DNA of 64,000 nucleotides from Mycetocola tolaasinivorans (GTDB lineage: Bacteria; Actinomycetota; Actinomycetes; Actinomycetales; Microbacteriaceae): the NCBI RefSeq assembly GCF_003667565.1, contig NZ_RCUX01000006.1, positions 232,611-296,610 of the forward strand, written 5' to 3'. The position numbers and the translations under genes were made by a program. Below the pieces are notes generated by a model. It did not search any database and had not been told where the DNA came from. It worked only from the letters and a program-made list of their open reading frames with translations. Positions 1-8,235 of the stretch are shown piece by piece. Numbering within the stretch: position 1 is the first letter of the stretch; the number at the start of each line of letters is the position of its first letter.

Positions 1-1392
1 GCTGCGCAGCGCCGGAATGAGCTCGGTGCCGTGGGAGGCATCGTGGGCCTCCAGCGGCGCGAGGAGTTCGCGGGCGCGATCGCGCACCACGTCGGTGCAC
101 AGGAGCTCGGCGATGCCGCGCCCACCCACCGCGGAAAACGTGGTGAGGCCGGGGGAGTGCGGGTCGGCGGCGAGAGCCCGGCGGGCCTGATCGATGCCCT
201 GCTCCAGCGCCGGATACCCGAGGGGCTCGGAGAGCCCGCCGGAGAGCCCGCGCGCTGTACCCAGCTCGGCGAGGCGCTCGGCCGCGTCATCCGCGGGAAG
301 AATCACGATGATCTCGCGCCCGCGGGTCGCGAAAAAGCACCAGCCCGGGGTGGTTTGCGCCCGCTCATCGAGCTCACGCAGCAGCGGATTTCCCGCACCG
401 TGCCCCGGATGCCAGATGGCCACGCGCACCGGCTCCGGCGGCAGCGCCTCATGGATGTGTTGCAGCACGAGCCGGGTGAGTGAGGGGCGGGCATCCAGCA
501 GGGCCTCCAGCGCACCCGAGCGTAGGGCGCGCCTTCCGCGGCGCAGCCCTCGACCCTGCTCCAGCGCGAGCCCGGTGAGGGCCACCACGTTGGTGATGAC
601 ACTCTGCTCGGCGGGATCGGGAGCCGGCCCCACGATCGCGAGCACCGCGCGCAGGTCTTCACGCCGGCCCACGGTCTGCAGGCTCACCGTGCCCGCGGGC
701 GTTTCCAGTGTTGCGGCCGCGCGCTGCCCGCGGTCGAGGAGTGCGGCGGCCTCCGCCCCGACCTCGGCGGGCGGGTCAATCGGCGGCCCAAACCGGGCGA
801 GGCTGGGGCCGGGCGCGCTGTACAGCAGCACCGGTCGGTGCAGCAGCCGGGCGAGCTCCACAAAGATTTCGCGCTGCGGATTGGGGCGCAGCGCGGCAAA
901 CGAGATCGCACGCTGCGCGTTCATCGCCCACGCCTGACGCTCTCCGGCGGCGGCGGCGAGCGCATCCGCCGCGGTGCGGATCACGGCGATAAACGCGGTG
1001 CGATAGGGCACCTCAAACAGCAGCAGCCCCTCGGCCTCGCAGGCGGAGACGAGCGCGTCGGGGAGCCCCGGATGCACCACATCGGTGCCGTAGCCGAGCG
1101 CCGCAACCCCGGCATCGGCCAGGCGGTGCACGTAGCTCGCGTAGTCGGTGCTGAGCGCGGGGCCGGTGCGGGTGCCGTTGATCCCCGGGCGGCGGGCGTC
1201 GGCACCCTCCTCGGCGAGGAACTGGCTGCCGGTGGTGAGCAGCACCTGATCGCGCGCGAGGAAGGGCGTGGGGTCGGCAAGGTCGGAGCTCGACACCCAC
1301 TCGATCGCAATGTCGCGGGCCGACGGATTATCGACGATCCGGCGCAGGCCGAGCGCGGGATGGGCGAGCAGGCGATCCACGGTCAGTGACAT
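1..1392 (-). CDS. PucR-family transcriptional regulator, C-terminus cut by window edge
   Basis: Reading leftward from an ATG at 1392, one frame stays open for 464 codons to the window edge, so the 3' end of the gene is missing. The N-terminal part (about residues 5-125) has the pattern of the PucR/purine-catabolism sensory domain, with phrases such as IEWVSSSDL, LLTTGSQFL and ALGYGTDVVHPGLPDALV. A middle region matches the GGDEF-like segment common in CdaR/PucR activators. The C-terminal helix-turn-helix (HTH_30) should lie just beyond base 1. It diverges from the gabT operon across a 188-bp gap, the usual position of a pathway-specific activator, so control of the putrescine/GABA genes is the likely job. 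The family assignment is from motif recognition; the missing HTH cannot be checked here. Confidence 0.8.
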   Translation of the reverse strand, partial: MSLTVDRLLAHPALGLRRIVDNPSARDIAIEWVSSSDLADPTPFLARDQVLLTTGSQFLAEEGADARRPGINGTRTGPALSTDYASYVHRLADAGVAALGYGTDVVHPGLPDALVSACEAEGLLLFEVPYRTAFIAVIRTAADALAAAAGERQAWAMNAQRAISFAALRPNPQREIFVELARLLHRPVLLYSAPGPSLARFGPPIDPPAEVGAEAAALLDRGQRAAATLETPAGTVSLQTVGRREDLRAVLAIVGPAPDPAEQSVITNVVALTGLALEQGRGLRRGRRALRSGALEALLDARPSLTRLVLQHIHEALPPEPVRVAIWHPGHGAGNPLLRELDERAQTTPGWCFFATRGREIIVILPADDAAERLAELGTARGLSGGLSEPLGYPALEQGIDQARRALAADPHSPGLTTFSAVGGRGIAELLCTDVVRDRARELLAPLEAHDASHGTELIPALRS

Positions 1393-1420
1393 GACACCAC
1401 CCTAGACCCCTCTGCCAGAG

Positions 1421-1458
1421 TGTCGAAGAATTCACCGGAGGTTTGACAGATTGTCGAG
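1421..1458. promoter_or_regulatory. Candidate operator half-sites between the PucR-like gene and gabT
   Basis: Three related motifs sit in the divergent gap: TGTCGAA (1421-1427), TTTGACA (1442-1448) and TGTCGAG (1452-1458). The last two form an inverted pair with a 3-bp spacer, and the outer two are 31 bp (about three helical turns) apart. TTGACA at 1443-1448 could also be a -35 box, but no -10 sits at the normal distance. Binding by the PucR-like protein is inferred only. Confidence 0.35.
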
Positions 1459-1580
1459 GGGATTTCCGGGCGCGCGTGCCTAGTCTGAGGACAGATGGTG
1501 CGCAGAGGGACCATTCCGGGCGGTCACACGCCCGACCGTTGCGCATCCCCTTAAACGCCACAAGTACCAAGGAGTGTTCA

Positions 1581-2924
1581 ATGTCCGAGACCCCCGCACG
1601 CGGAGCCAACCTGACCCAGGCCCGAAACCTGGTCACCTCTATTCCCGGTCCGCGCTCGCAGGAACTGATGGCGCGCAAGCGGGCCGCGGTCTCGAACGCC
1701 ATCGGCACCACGATGCCGGTCTTCGCCGAGGCAGCCTTCGGCGGCGTGATCCGCGACGTAGACGGCAACACCCTGATCGACCTGGGCTCCGGCATCGCCG
1801 TCACCGGTGTGGGCAACGCCAACCCGCGCGTGGTCGCGGCCGTTTCCGCTCAGCTCGAGGCCTTCACCCACACCTGCTTCATGATCACCCCCTACGACGG
1901 CTACGTCGAGGTGGCCGAGAAGCTCAACCGGCTCACCCCCGGAGACTTCGACAAGCGCTCGGCGCTGTTCAACTCGGGTTCGGAGGCCGTGGAGAACGCG
2001 GTCAAGATCGCCCGCTCCTACACCGGCAAGACCGCCGTGGTGGCGTTTGACCACGCGTACCACGGCCGCACCAACCTGACCCTGGCGCTGACCGCCAAGA
2101 ACCAGCCCTATAAGTCCGGCTTTGGCCCCTTCGCCTCGGACATCTACCGCGCCCCGCTGAGCTACCCCTTCCGCGATGGCAACCGCACCGGTGCCGAGGC
2201 CGCGAAGATCGCGATCTCGCAGATCGAGAAGCAGGTCGGGGCCGAGAACCTGGCCGCGATCATCATCGAGCCCATCCAGGGCGAGGGCGGCTTCATCGTT
2301 CCCGCCGAGGGCTTCCTCCCCGCGCTGTCCGCCTGGGCCACGGAGAATGGCGTGGTCTTCATCGCCGATGAGGTCCAGACCGGCTTCGCCCGCACCGGCG
2401 CGATGTTCGCCTCGGAGCTGTTTGGCATCGAGCCCGACCTCATCGTGACCGCCAAGGGCATCGCCGGCGGTCTGCCGCTGTCGGCCGTGACCGGCCGCGC
2501 CGAGATCATGGACGCCCCGCAGACTGGTGGCCTCGGCGGCACCTACGGCGGAAACCCGCTGGCCTGTGCCGCGGCCCTCGCCAGCATCGACGCCTTCGAG
2601 CAGGACGGCCTGATCGAGGCCGCCCAGCGCATCGAGAAGCAGATCACCTCCGCCTTCCTCGCCGCCCAGACCACCGACGCCCGCATCGGCGACGTGCGTG
2701 GCCGCGGCGCGATGATCGCGATCGAGTTCGTGAACCCCGAGACCGGCGAGCCGGACGCGGCCCTCACCGGCGCGATCGCTAAGGCCGCCCACAACCAGGG
2801 CGTGATCGTGCTGACCTGCGGGACCTACGGCAACGTGATCCGCTTCCTCCCGCCGCTGACCATCTCCGAGGAGCTGCTGGCCGAGGGCCTGAGCATCGTT
2901 CTCGACGCACTCGCACACGCCTAG
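1581..2924 (+). CDS. gabT: 4-aminobutyrate--2-oxoglutarate aminotransferase
   Basis: A 447-residue class III PLP aminotransferase that moves the amino group of GABA to 2-oxoglutarate, giving succinate semialdehyde. The ATG at 1581 follows an AAGGAG Shine-Dalgarno; upstream in-frame codons do not look coding. The PLP lysine is K292 in TAKGIAGGLPL, the cofactor aspartate is D263 in IADEVQTGF, and NSGSEAVENAVKIAR (131-145) is the family's phosphate-binding segment. Length matches the family. It is the first gene of an operon with the succinate-semialdehyde dehydrogenase (15 bp downstream), aminobutyraldehyde dehydrogenase and putrescine oxidase, which fixes the substrate as GABA rather than ornithine or another omega-amino acid. 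Confidence 0.95.
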   Translation: MSETPARGANLTQARNLVTSIPGPRSQELMARKRAAVSNAIGTTMPVFAEAAFGGVIRDVDGNTLIDLGSGIAVTGVGNANPRVVAAVSAQLEAFTHTCFMITPYDGYVEVAEKLNRLTPGDFDKRSALFNSGSEAVENAVKIARSYTGKTAVVAFDHAYHGRTNLTLALTAKNQPYKSGFGPFASDIYRAPLSYPFRDGNRTGAEAAKIAISQIEKQVGAENLAAIIIEPIQGEGGFIVPAEGFLPALSAWATENGVVFIADEVQTGFARTGAMFASELFGIEPDLIVTAKGIAGGLPLSAVTGRAEIMDAPQTGGLGGTYGGNPLACAAALASIDAFEQDGLIEAAQRIEKQITSAFLAAQTTDARIGDVRGRGAMIAIEFVNPETGEPDAALTGAIAKAAHNQGVIVLTCGTYGNVIRFLPPLTISEELLAEGLSIVLDALAHA

Positions 2925-2939
2925 AAAGGAATCAGACCG

Positions 2940-4400
2940 ATGACTACCGAAGCAGAACTGCTGGCGAAGATCCCCACCGGGCTCTTCATCGGAGGCGAAT
3001 GGCGCGAGGCATCCGATGGATCCACCCTCGACGTGCTCGATCCCGCCACCGGTAAAACCCTCGTCGAGATTGCCGACGCCACCGTGGAGGACGGTGCCGC
3101 GGCCCTCGACGCCGCCGTGGCCGCCCAGGCCGACTGGGCCGCGACCCCGGCCCGCGCCCGCGGCGAGATCCTGCGCCGCGCTTTTGACCTCCTGCAGGAG
3201 CGCCGCGCGGAGTTCGCGCTGCTGATGACCCTGGAGATGGGCAAGCCCCTGGCCGAGGCCAACGGAGAGGTCACCTACGGGGGCGAGTTCCTGCGCTGGT
3301 TCAGCGAGGAGGCCGCGCGCCTCACCGGTCGCTACGGCACCAACCCCGAGGGCACCGGCACCATGATCGTCTCGCAGCAGCCCGTGGGCCCCAGCTTCCT
3401 GATCACCCCGTGGAACTTCCCGCTGGCCATGGCCACCCGCAAAATCGCTCCGGCGCTCGCCGCCGGCTGCACCGTGGTGCTGAAGCCCGCCGCGCTGACC
3501 CCGCTCACCAGCCTCGCGTTTGCGCAGCTGCTCGCGGATGCGGGCCTGCCCGCCGGTGTGGTCAACGTCGTGACCACCTCGCGCTCGCAGGAGCTCTCGG
3601 CCCCCATCATCGCCGACTCCCGCCTGCGCAAGCTCTCCTTCACCGGATCGACCGGTGTGGGCCAGGCGCTGCTGCGTCAGAGCGCCGACAACGTGCTGCG
3701 CACCTCGATGGAGCTCGGCGGCAACGCCCCGTTCGTCATCTTCGAGGACGCCGACCTCGACGCCGCGATCGAGGGTGCCCTCGCCGCCAAGTTCCGCAAC
3801 ATCGGCCAGGCCTGCACCGCCGCCAACCGCTTCATCGTGCACGAGTCGATCGCCGCGGAGTTCACCACCCGCGTGACCGAGCGCGTCAACGCGATGAAGA
3901 TCGGTCGCGGCACCGAGGAGGGCGTGCAGATCGGCCCGCTGATCGATGACCGCGCGGTCGCCAAGTGCGTCGCCCTGGTGGAGGACGCGGTCACCCGCGG
4001 TGCCACCCTGCACACCGGTGGCACCGCCATCGACGGTGAGGGCTCATACTTCGCCCCGGCCGTGCTGAGCGGTGTGGTGCCCGGATCAGACATCCTGCGC
4101 GAGGAGATCTTCGGGCCGGTCCTCGCCATCTCGACCTTCACCACCGAGGCCGAGGCCATCGCCGCGGCCAACGACACCGAGTACGGCCTGGTGAGCTACG
4201 TCTTTACCACCGACCAGGGCCGTGCACAACGGTTGATCGGTGCGCTGGAGACCGGCATGATGGGCCTCAACGTCGGGGTACTCTCCAACGCCGCCGCACC
4301 GTTTGGTGGGGTCAAGCAGTCCGGAATCGGCCGCGAGGGCGGTTCCGAGGGTATCCACGAGTATCTGTCCACGAAGTACACGATGGCCCCGCTGGGCTAG
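2940..4400 (+). CDS. gabD: Succinate-semialdehyde dehydrogenase (NAD(P)+)
   Basis: A 486-residue aldehyde dehydrogenase that oxidises succinate semialdehyde to succinate, the last step of GABA breakdown before the TCA cycle. The nucleophile is C292 in GQACTAANRF, the general base E258 in MELGGNAP, and the oxyanion asparagine N159 in TPWNFP. GSTGVG around 236-241 is the NAD-binding turn. The start at 2940 has AAAGGAATC upstream. It sits 15 bp after gabT and 19 bp before a second ALDH gene. Assignment to this substrate rests on the family's SSADH signature and on position directly after gabT; the neighbouring ALDH is the better candidate for aminobutyraldehyde. Confidence 0.9.
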   Translation: MTTEAELLAKIPTGLFIGGEWREASDGSTLDVLDPATGKTLVEIADATVEDGAAALDAAVAAQADWAATPARARGEILRRAFDLLQERRAEFALLMTLEMGKPLAEANGEVTYGGEFLRWFSEEAARLTGRYGTNPEGTGTMIVSQQPVGPSFLITPWNFPLAMATRKIAPALAAGCTVVLKPAALTPLTSLAFAQLLADAGLPAGVVNVVTTSRSQELSAPIIADSRLRKLSFTGSTGVGQALLRQSADNVLRTSMELGGNAPFVIFEDADLDAAIEGALAAKFRNIGQACTAANRFIVHESIAAEFTTRVTERVNAMKIGRGTEEGVQIGPLIDDRAVAKCVALVEDAVTRGATLHTGGTAIDGEGSYFAPAVLSGVVPGSDILREEIFGPVLAISTFTTEAEAIAAANDTEYGLVSYVFTTDQGRAQRLIGALETGMMGLNVGVLSNAAAPFGGVKQSGIGREGGSEGIHEYLSTKYTMAPLG

Positions 4401-4419
4401 AGCGAAACGGGAGAAGAGC

Positions 4420-5850
4420 ATGACCGAGAAGCTGCAAAACTTTATCAACGGAGTGTTCGTCGAGGTGGCCGGTACCACGGTCCTCGATGTGATTGATCCG
4501 GCCACCGAGAACGTGGTGGCCCACGCCCCGGTGTCGATCGAATCGGATGTGGATGCGGCCTTCGCCGCCGCCAAGACCGCGTTCGCGACCTGGCGTCGGA
4601 GCACCCCGGCCGACCGCCAGCTGGCCCTGCTGAAGCTGGCCGACGCCATCGAGGAAAACCAGGACGCCCTGGTGGCCGCTCAGGTGCGCAACACCGGCCA
4701 GCCGATCGAGACCGTGCGTGCCGAGGAGATCCTGACCGGTGCCCAGCAGCTGCGCTTCTTCGCCGGTGCCGCCCGCACCCTCGAGGGCAAGGCCGCCGCC
4801 GAATACGTCGAGGGTTTCACCTCGTTTGTGCGCCGCGAGCCCATCGGTGTGGTCGCTCAGGTCACCCCGTGGAACTACCCGTTCCTGATGGCGATCTGGA
4901 AGATCGGCCCGGCGCTCGCCGCCGGTAACACGATCGTGCTGAAGCCCTCGGACACCACCCCCGAGTCCACCCTCGAACTCGCGCGCATCACCGCCGGTAT
5001 CCTTCCGGACGGCGTGCTCAACGTGGTGCTCGGCGATGCCAGCACCGGCACCCTGCTGACCGAGCATAAGACGCCGGGCCTCGTCGCAATCACCGGTTCG
5101 GTGCGTGCGGGACAGGCGGTGGCCACCTCGGCCGCCAAGAACCTGCACCGCGTGCACCTGGAGCTCGGTGGTAAGGCACCCACCGTGGTGTTTGAGGACG
5201 CCGATATCGAGGCCGCCGCCCAGGGCATCGCCGAGGCCGGCTACTTCAACGCCGGTCAGGACTGCACCGCCGCCACCCGCGTGATCGTGCACCGCTCCAG
5301 GCACGATGAGTTTGTGAAGGCACTCGTGGCCGCGGCCAACGCGACCGTGACCGCGGGCCCGGACAACCCCGACGCCCTCTACGGCCCGATGAATAACAGG
5401 AACCACTTCGCCCAGGTGCTCTCCGTGCTGGAGAACCTGCCCGCACACGCCACCGTGGCCGCCGGCGGAAAGCGCGTGGGGGAGACCGGCTACTTCATCG
5501 CCCCCACCGTCATCACCGGCGTGAAGCAGACCGATGACGTGGTGCAGAAGGAAAGCTTCGGCCCGATCCTCACCGTGCAGGCCTTCGATACCGAGGAGGA
5601 GGCCATCGAGCTCGCAAACGATGTCGAGTACGCCCTCGCCTCGAGCGTCTGGACCGCCAATCACCCGCGCGCGATGCGCCTGGCCCGCGACCTCGACTTC
5701 GGCTGCGTGTGGATCAACACCCACATCGTGCTGGCCGCCGAAATGCCGCACGGCGGCTTCAAGAAGTCGGGCTACGGCAAGGACCTCTCGGGCTATGGCT
5801 TCGAGGACTACACCCGGATCAAGCACGTGATGACCAGCCTCGAGGGCTAG
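4420..5850 (+). CDS. patD: Gamma-aminobutyraldehyde dehydrogenase
   Basis: A 476-residue NAD-dependent aldehyde dehydrogenase of the betaine-aldehyde/aminobutyraldehyde group. It should oxidise 4-aminobutanal, the product of putrescine oxidase, to GABA. Catalytic residues are C282 (GQDCTAATRV), E248 (LELGGKAP) and N152 (TPWNYPF); the GQDC form is typical of the PatD/BADH branch. The start ATG at 4420 follows GGGAGAAG; the frame is open further upstream but overlaps gabD and lacks a ribosome site. The next gene, an amine oxidase, starts 26 bp after its stop. Substrate choice is inferred from this pairing. Betaine aldehyde is an alternative, but no choline genes are near. Confidence 0.85.
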   Translation: MTEKLQNFINGVFVEVAGTTVLDVIDPATENVVAHAPVSIESDVDAAFAAAKTAFATWRRSTPADRQLALLKLADAIEENQDALVAAQVRNTGQPIETVRAEEILTGAQQLRFFAGAARTLEGKAAAEYVEGFTSFVRREPIGVVAQVTPWNYPFLMAIWKIGPALAAGNTIVLKPSDTTPESTLELARITAGILPDGVLNVVLGDASTGTLLTEHKTPGLVAITGSVRAGQAVATSAAKNLHRVHLELGGKAPTVVFEDADIEAAAQGIAEAGYFNAGQDCTAATRVIVHRSRHDEFVKALVAAANATVTAGPDNPDALYGPMNNRNHFAQVLSVLENLPAHATVAAGGKRVGETGYFIAPTVITGVKQTDDVVQKESFGPILTVQAFDTEEEAIELANDVEYALASSVWTANHPRAMRLARDLDFGCVWINTHIVLAAEMPHGGFKKSGYGKDLSGYGFEDYTRIKHVMTSLEG

Positions 5851-5876
5851 TCGACCGTTTTAGGAAAGGACACAGC

Positions 5877-7238
5877 ATGACTGAAATCACACGCGATGTT
5901 GTCATCATCGGAGCGGGAGCATCGGGGCTCACCGCCGCGACGGACCTGAAGGCACGGGGACTCACGGTCGCCGTTCTCGAAGCCCGTGACCGGGTGGGCG
6001 GCCGCCTCTGGACCGACACCATCGAGGGCGCAATGCTCGAAATCGGTGGACAGTGGGTCTCGCCGGATCAGACCGCCCTCATCGAAACCCTCGACAACCT
6101 GAAGCTCGACACCTTCTCGCGCTACCGCGAGGGCGAGTCGATCTACATCGGCCGCGACGGAACCCACACCCGCTACAGCGGTGACCGCTTCCCGGTGGAC
6201 GCCGAGACCGCGGCCGAGATGGACCGCCTGATCGTGATCCTCGACGAGCTCGCCGAGAGCGTCGGGGCGACCGAGCCCTGGGCGCACCCGCGCGCAAAGG
6301 AACTCGACTCGATCACCTGGCAGGCCTGGCTCGAGGAAAACACCGACAATATCGAGGCCCGCGACAACATCGGCCTGTTTGTGGCCGAAGCCATGCTGAC
6401 CAAGCCCCGGCACGCCTTCTCCGCGCTGCAGGCCATCCTGATGGCCGCCTCGGCGGGCAGCTTCTCGAACCTCGTTGACGAGGACTTCATCCTCGACAAG
6501 CGCGTGATCGGTGGCCTGCAGCAGGTGCCGCTGCGCCTGGCCGAAAACCTCGGCGAGGACGTCTTCCTGAGCCAGCCGGTCCGCCGCCTGGAGTACACCG
6601 AGGACTCGGTGACCGCGATCGCCGACGGCATCACCGTGCACGCGAAGTTCGCGATCATGGCCGTGCCGCCGAACCTGTACTCGCGGGTGGACTACCAGCC
6701 GCCGCTGCCGCGCCTCAAGCACCAGATGCACCAGCACATGTCGCTGGGCCTCGTCATCAAGGTGCACGCGGTGTACGAGACCCCGTTCTGGCGTGAGGAC
6801 GGCCTCTCCGGTACCGTCTTCAGCCCGTACCAGCTCGTGCACGAGGCCTATGACAACACCAACCACGAGGACCCCCGCGGTACCCTGGTGGGCTTTGTCT
6901 CCGACCAGCACGCCGACGGTGTCTTCCAGCAGGATGCCGCGGCCCGCAAGGCCGCGATTCTCGAGTCGCTCGCGACCTACTACGGCGAGCAGGCGAAGAA
7001 CCCCGTGGTCTACTACGAGTCCGACTGGGGCAGCGAGGAGTGGACCCGCGGAGCGTACGCCACCTCGTTCGACATGGGCGGGCTGGAGCGCTACGGCGCG
7101 ATGCAGTCCACCCCGGTTGGGCCGATCTACTGGTCCTCCTCGGACCTCGCGGCCGAGGGCTTCCAGCACGTGGACGGCGCCATTCGCGTCGGCCACGACA
7201 CCGCGGCGGCGATCATCGCCCGCCACGAATCCCAGTAG
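5877..7238 (+). CDS. puo: Putrescine oxidase (FAD-dependent amine oxidase)
   Basis: A 453-residue flavin amine oxidase that converts putrescine and O2 to 4-aminobutanal, ammonia and H2O2. The dinucleotide-binding fingerprint is GAGASGL at residues 12-18, followed by an acidic strand end (EARDRVGGRLWT). The C-terminal FAD segment lies in IYWSSSDLAAEGFQHVDGA and the run that follows. Length and these motifs fit the Micrococcus/Rhodococcus putrescine oxidase family. The ATG at 5877 has AGGAAAGGA about 7 bases upstream. It closes the four-gene catabolic operon and is followed by a terminator hairpin. Another diamine such as cadaverine could be a second substrate; the adjacent GABA genes favour putrescine. 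Confidence 0.9.
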   Translation: MTEITRDVVIIGAGASGLTAATDLKARGLTVAVLEARDRVGGRLWTDTIEGAMLEIGGQWVSPDQTALIETLDNLKLDTFSRYREGESIYIGRDGTHTRYSGDRFPVDAETAAEMDRLIVILDELAESVGATEPWAHPRAKELDSITWQAWLEENTDNIEARDNIGLFVAEAMLTKPRHAFSALQAILMAASAGSFSNLVDEDFILDKRVIGGLQQVPLRLAENLGEDVFLSQPVRRLEYTEDSVTAIADGITVHAKFAIMAVPPNLYSRVDYQPPLPRLKHQMHQHMSLGLVIKVHAVYETPFWREDGLSGTVFSPYQLVHEAYDNTNHEDPRGTLVGFVSDQHADGVFQQDAAARKAAILESLATYYGEQAKNPVVYYESDWGSEEWTRGAYATSFDMGGLERYGAMQSTPVGPIYWSSSDLAAEGFQHVDGAIRVGHDTAAAIIARHESQ

Positions 7239-7285
7239 TTTCCGAACGATCCGGAACCGGATCAGCACACAGGATGTGATACCTC

Positions 7286-7311
7286 GGGCGGGGTACAACC
7301 GTACCCCGCCC
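7286..7311 (+). terminator. Hairpin after puo
   Basis: A perfect 11-bp stem (7286-7296 with 7301-7311) closes a 4-nt AACC loop. A short run of T follows some bases later (CCCCTTTTC). It separates the catabolic genes from the usp-permease pair. Confidence 0.65.
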
Positions 7312-7350
7312 CCAGACTCCCCTTTTCAGTGAAGAAAGCGAGTGCTCTGC

Positions 7351-8235
7351 ATGCGATACGTCGTCGGCTATACCAATACGCCTCAGGGGGCCGATGCGCT
7401 GGCCCTCGCGGCCCGCCTCGCCCGCTCCCGCGGTGCGGACCTGGACCTCGTCCTGGTTCTCGACCGGGAGGAGCGCAACCAGCTCGTTCCCACCTCTCCC
7501 GGGTTCAACCTCTATAAGCACCAGCTGGCCGAGAGCTGGCTCGTGCAGGCGATCGCCACCCTGCCGGCGGGCATCGAGGCTCGCCACCACGTGGTATATG
7601 CCGAGTCGTTCTCCGAGGGTCTGATCCTCGCAGCCGAGGAGCTCAACGTGCGTGCGATCATCGTGGGTGCCGGAGGCGGCATCTTCGGTCGATTCAGTGT
7701 CGGCTCGGTGGCCAACGCGCTGCTGCACTCCTCCCCGGTCCCGGTGGCTCTGGCTCCGGCCGGGTTCGCCGAAACCGCGGATCCGAACGCCGTGCTCACC
7801 CGGGTTACCGCGGCCATCGGCCTGCGAGCCGGTGCCCAGAACGTCCTGAACGCGGCCGTGAACCTCGCGGGCACCGCGAAGATTCCGCTGCGGCTCCTCT
7901 CCGTGGTGGCGCTCGATGCGCCCGAGGGTGCGGAGGATCCCGAAGCACAGGCTCGAGCCCACGCGCACGCCGAGGCCGTACAGGCCGGGGCACGCGAGGC
8001 GCTGCCCGCGGACATCGAGGTGACCACCGAGATCGTGACCGGCAAGCGGATCGAGGACGCCGTGCTGTCGGTTGAGTGGGATCCCAACGAGATCGTGCTG
8101 GTGGGCTCTAGCCGACTTGCCCGCCCCGCCCACCTCTTCATCGGGTCCACCGCATCGAAGATGCTGCGTGAGCTGCCCGTGCCCATGAGCGTCGTCCCGC
8201 GTGACTCGGTCCTCTCGCAGGGAGCCGGATCATGA
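7351..8235 (+). CDS. Universal stress protein, two UspA domains
   Basis: A 294-residue cytoplasmic protein with two tandem UspA folds (about 1-140 and 150-294). Each has the ATP-type glycine motif: GAGGGIFGRFSVGS in the first and VGSSRLARPAHLFIGSTAS in the second. I chose the ATG at 7351, since GAAGAAAGCGAG lies at proper distance; a GTG at 7342 is possible. It overlaps the permease by 4 bp (ATGA), so the two are translationally coupled. UspA domains beside or fused to APC-family amino-acid transporters are a known theme, and a role in sensing or tuning uptake is plausible. No direct function can be read from the sequence. Confidence 0.85.
   Translation: MRYVVGYTNTPQGADALALAARLARSRGADLDLVLVLDREERNQLVPTSPGFNLYKHQLAESWLVQAIATLPAGIEARHHVVYAESFSEGLILAAEELNVRAIIVGAGGGIFGRFSVGSVANALLHSSPVPVALAPAGFAETADPNAVLTRVTAAIGLRAGAQNVLNAAVNLAGTAKIPLRLLSVVALDAPEGAEDPEAQARAHAHAEAVQAGAREALPADIEVTTEIVTGKRIEDAVLSVEWDPNEIVLVGSSRLARPAHLFIGSTASKMLRELPVPMSVVPRDSVLSQGAGS

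Noticed and set aside
1578..4013. A long open minus-strand frame (811 codons) across gabT and gabD.
   Set aside because: It is the antisense frame of two well-supported enzymes; composition is glycine/arginine/histidine-rich, as expected of shadows in high-GC genes, and no family motif or ribosome site is present.
4312..5826. A 504-codon minus-strand frame opposite the aminobutyraldehyde dehydrogenase gene.
   Set aside because: Antisense shadow of an ALDH gene with catalytic residues in place; no coding signature of its own.
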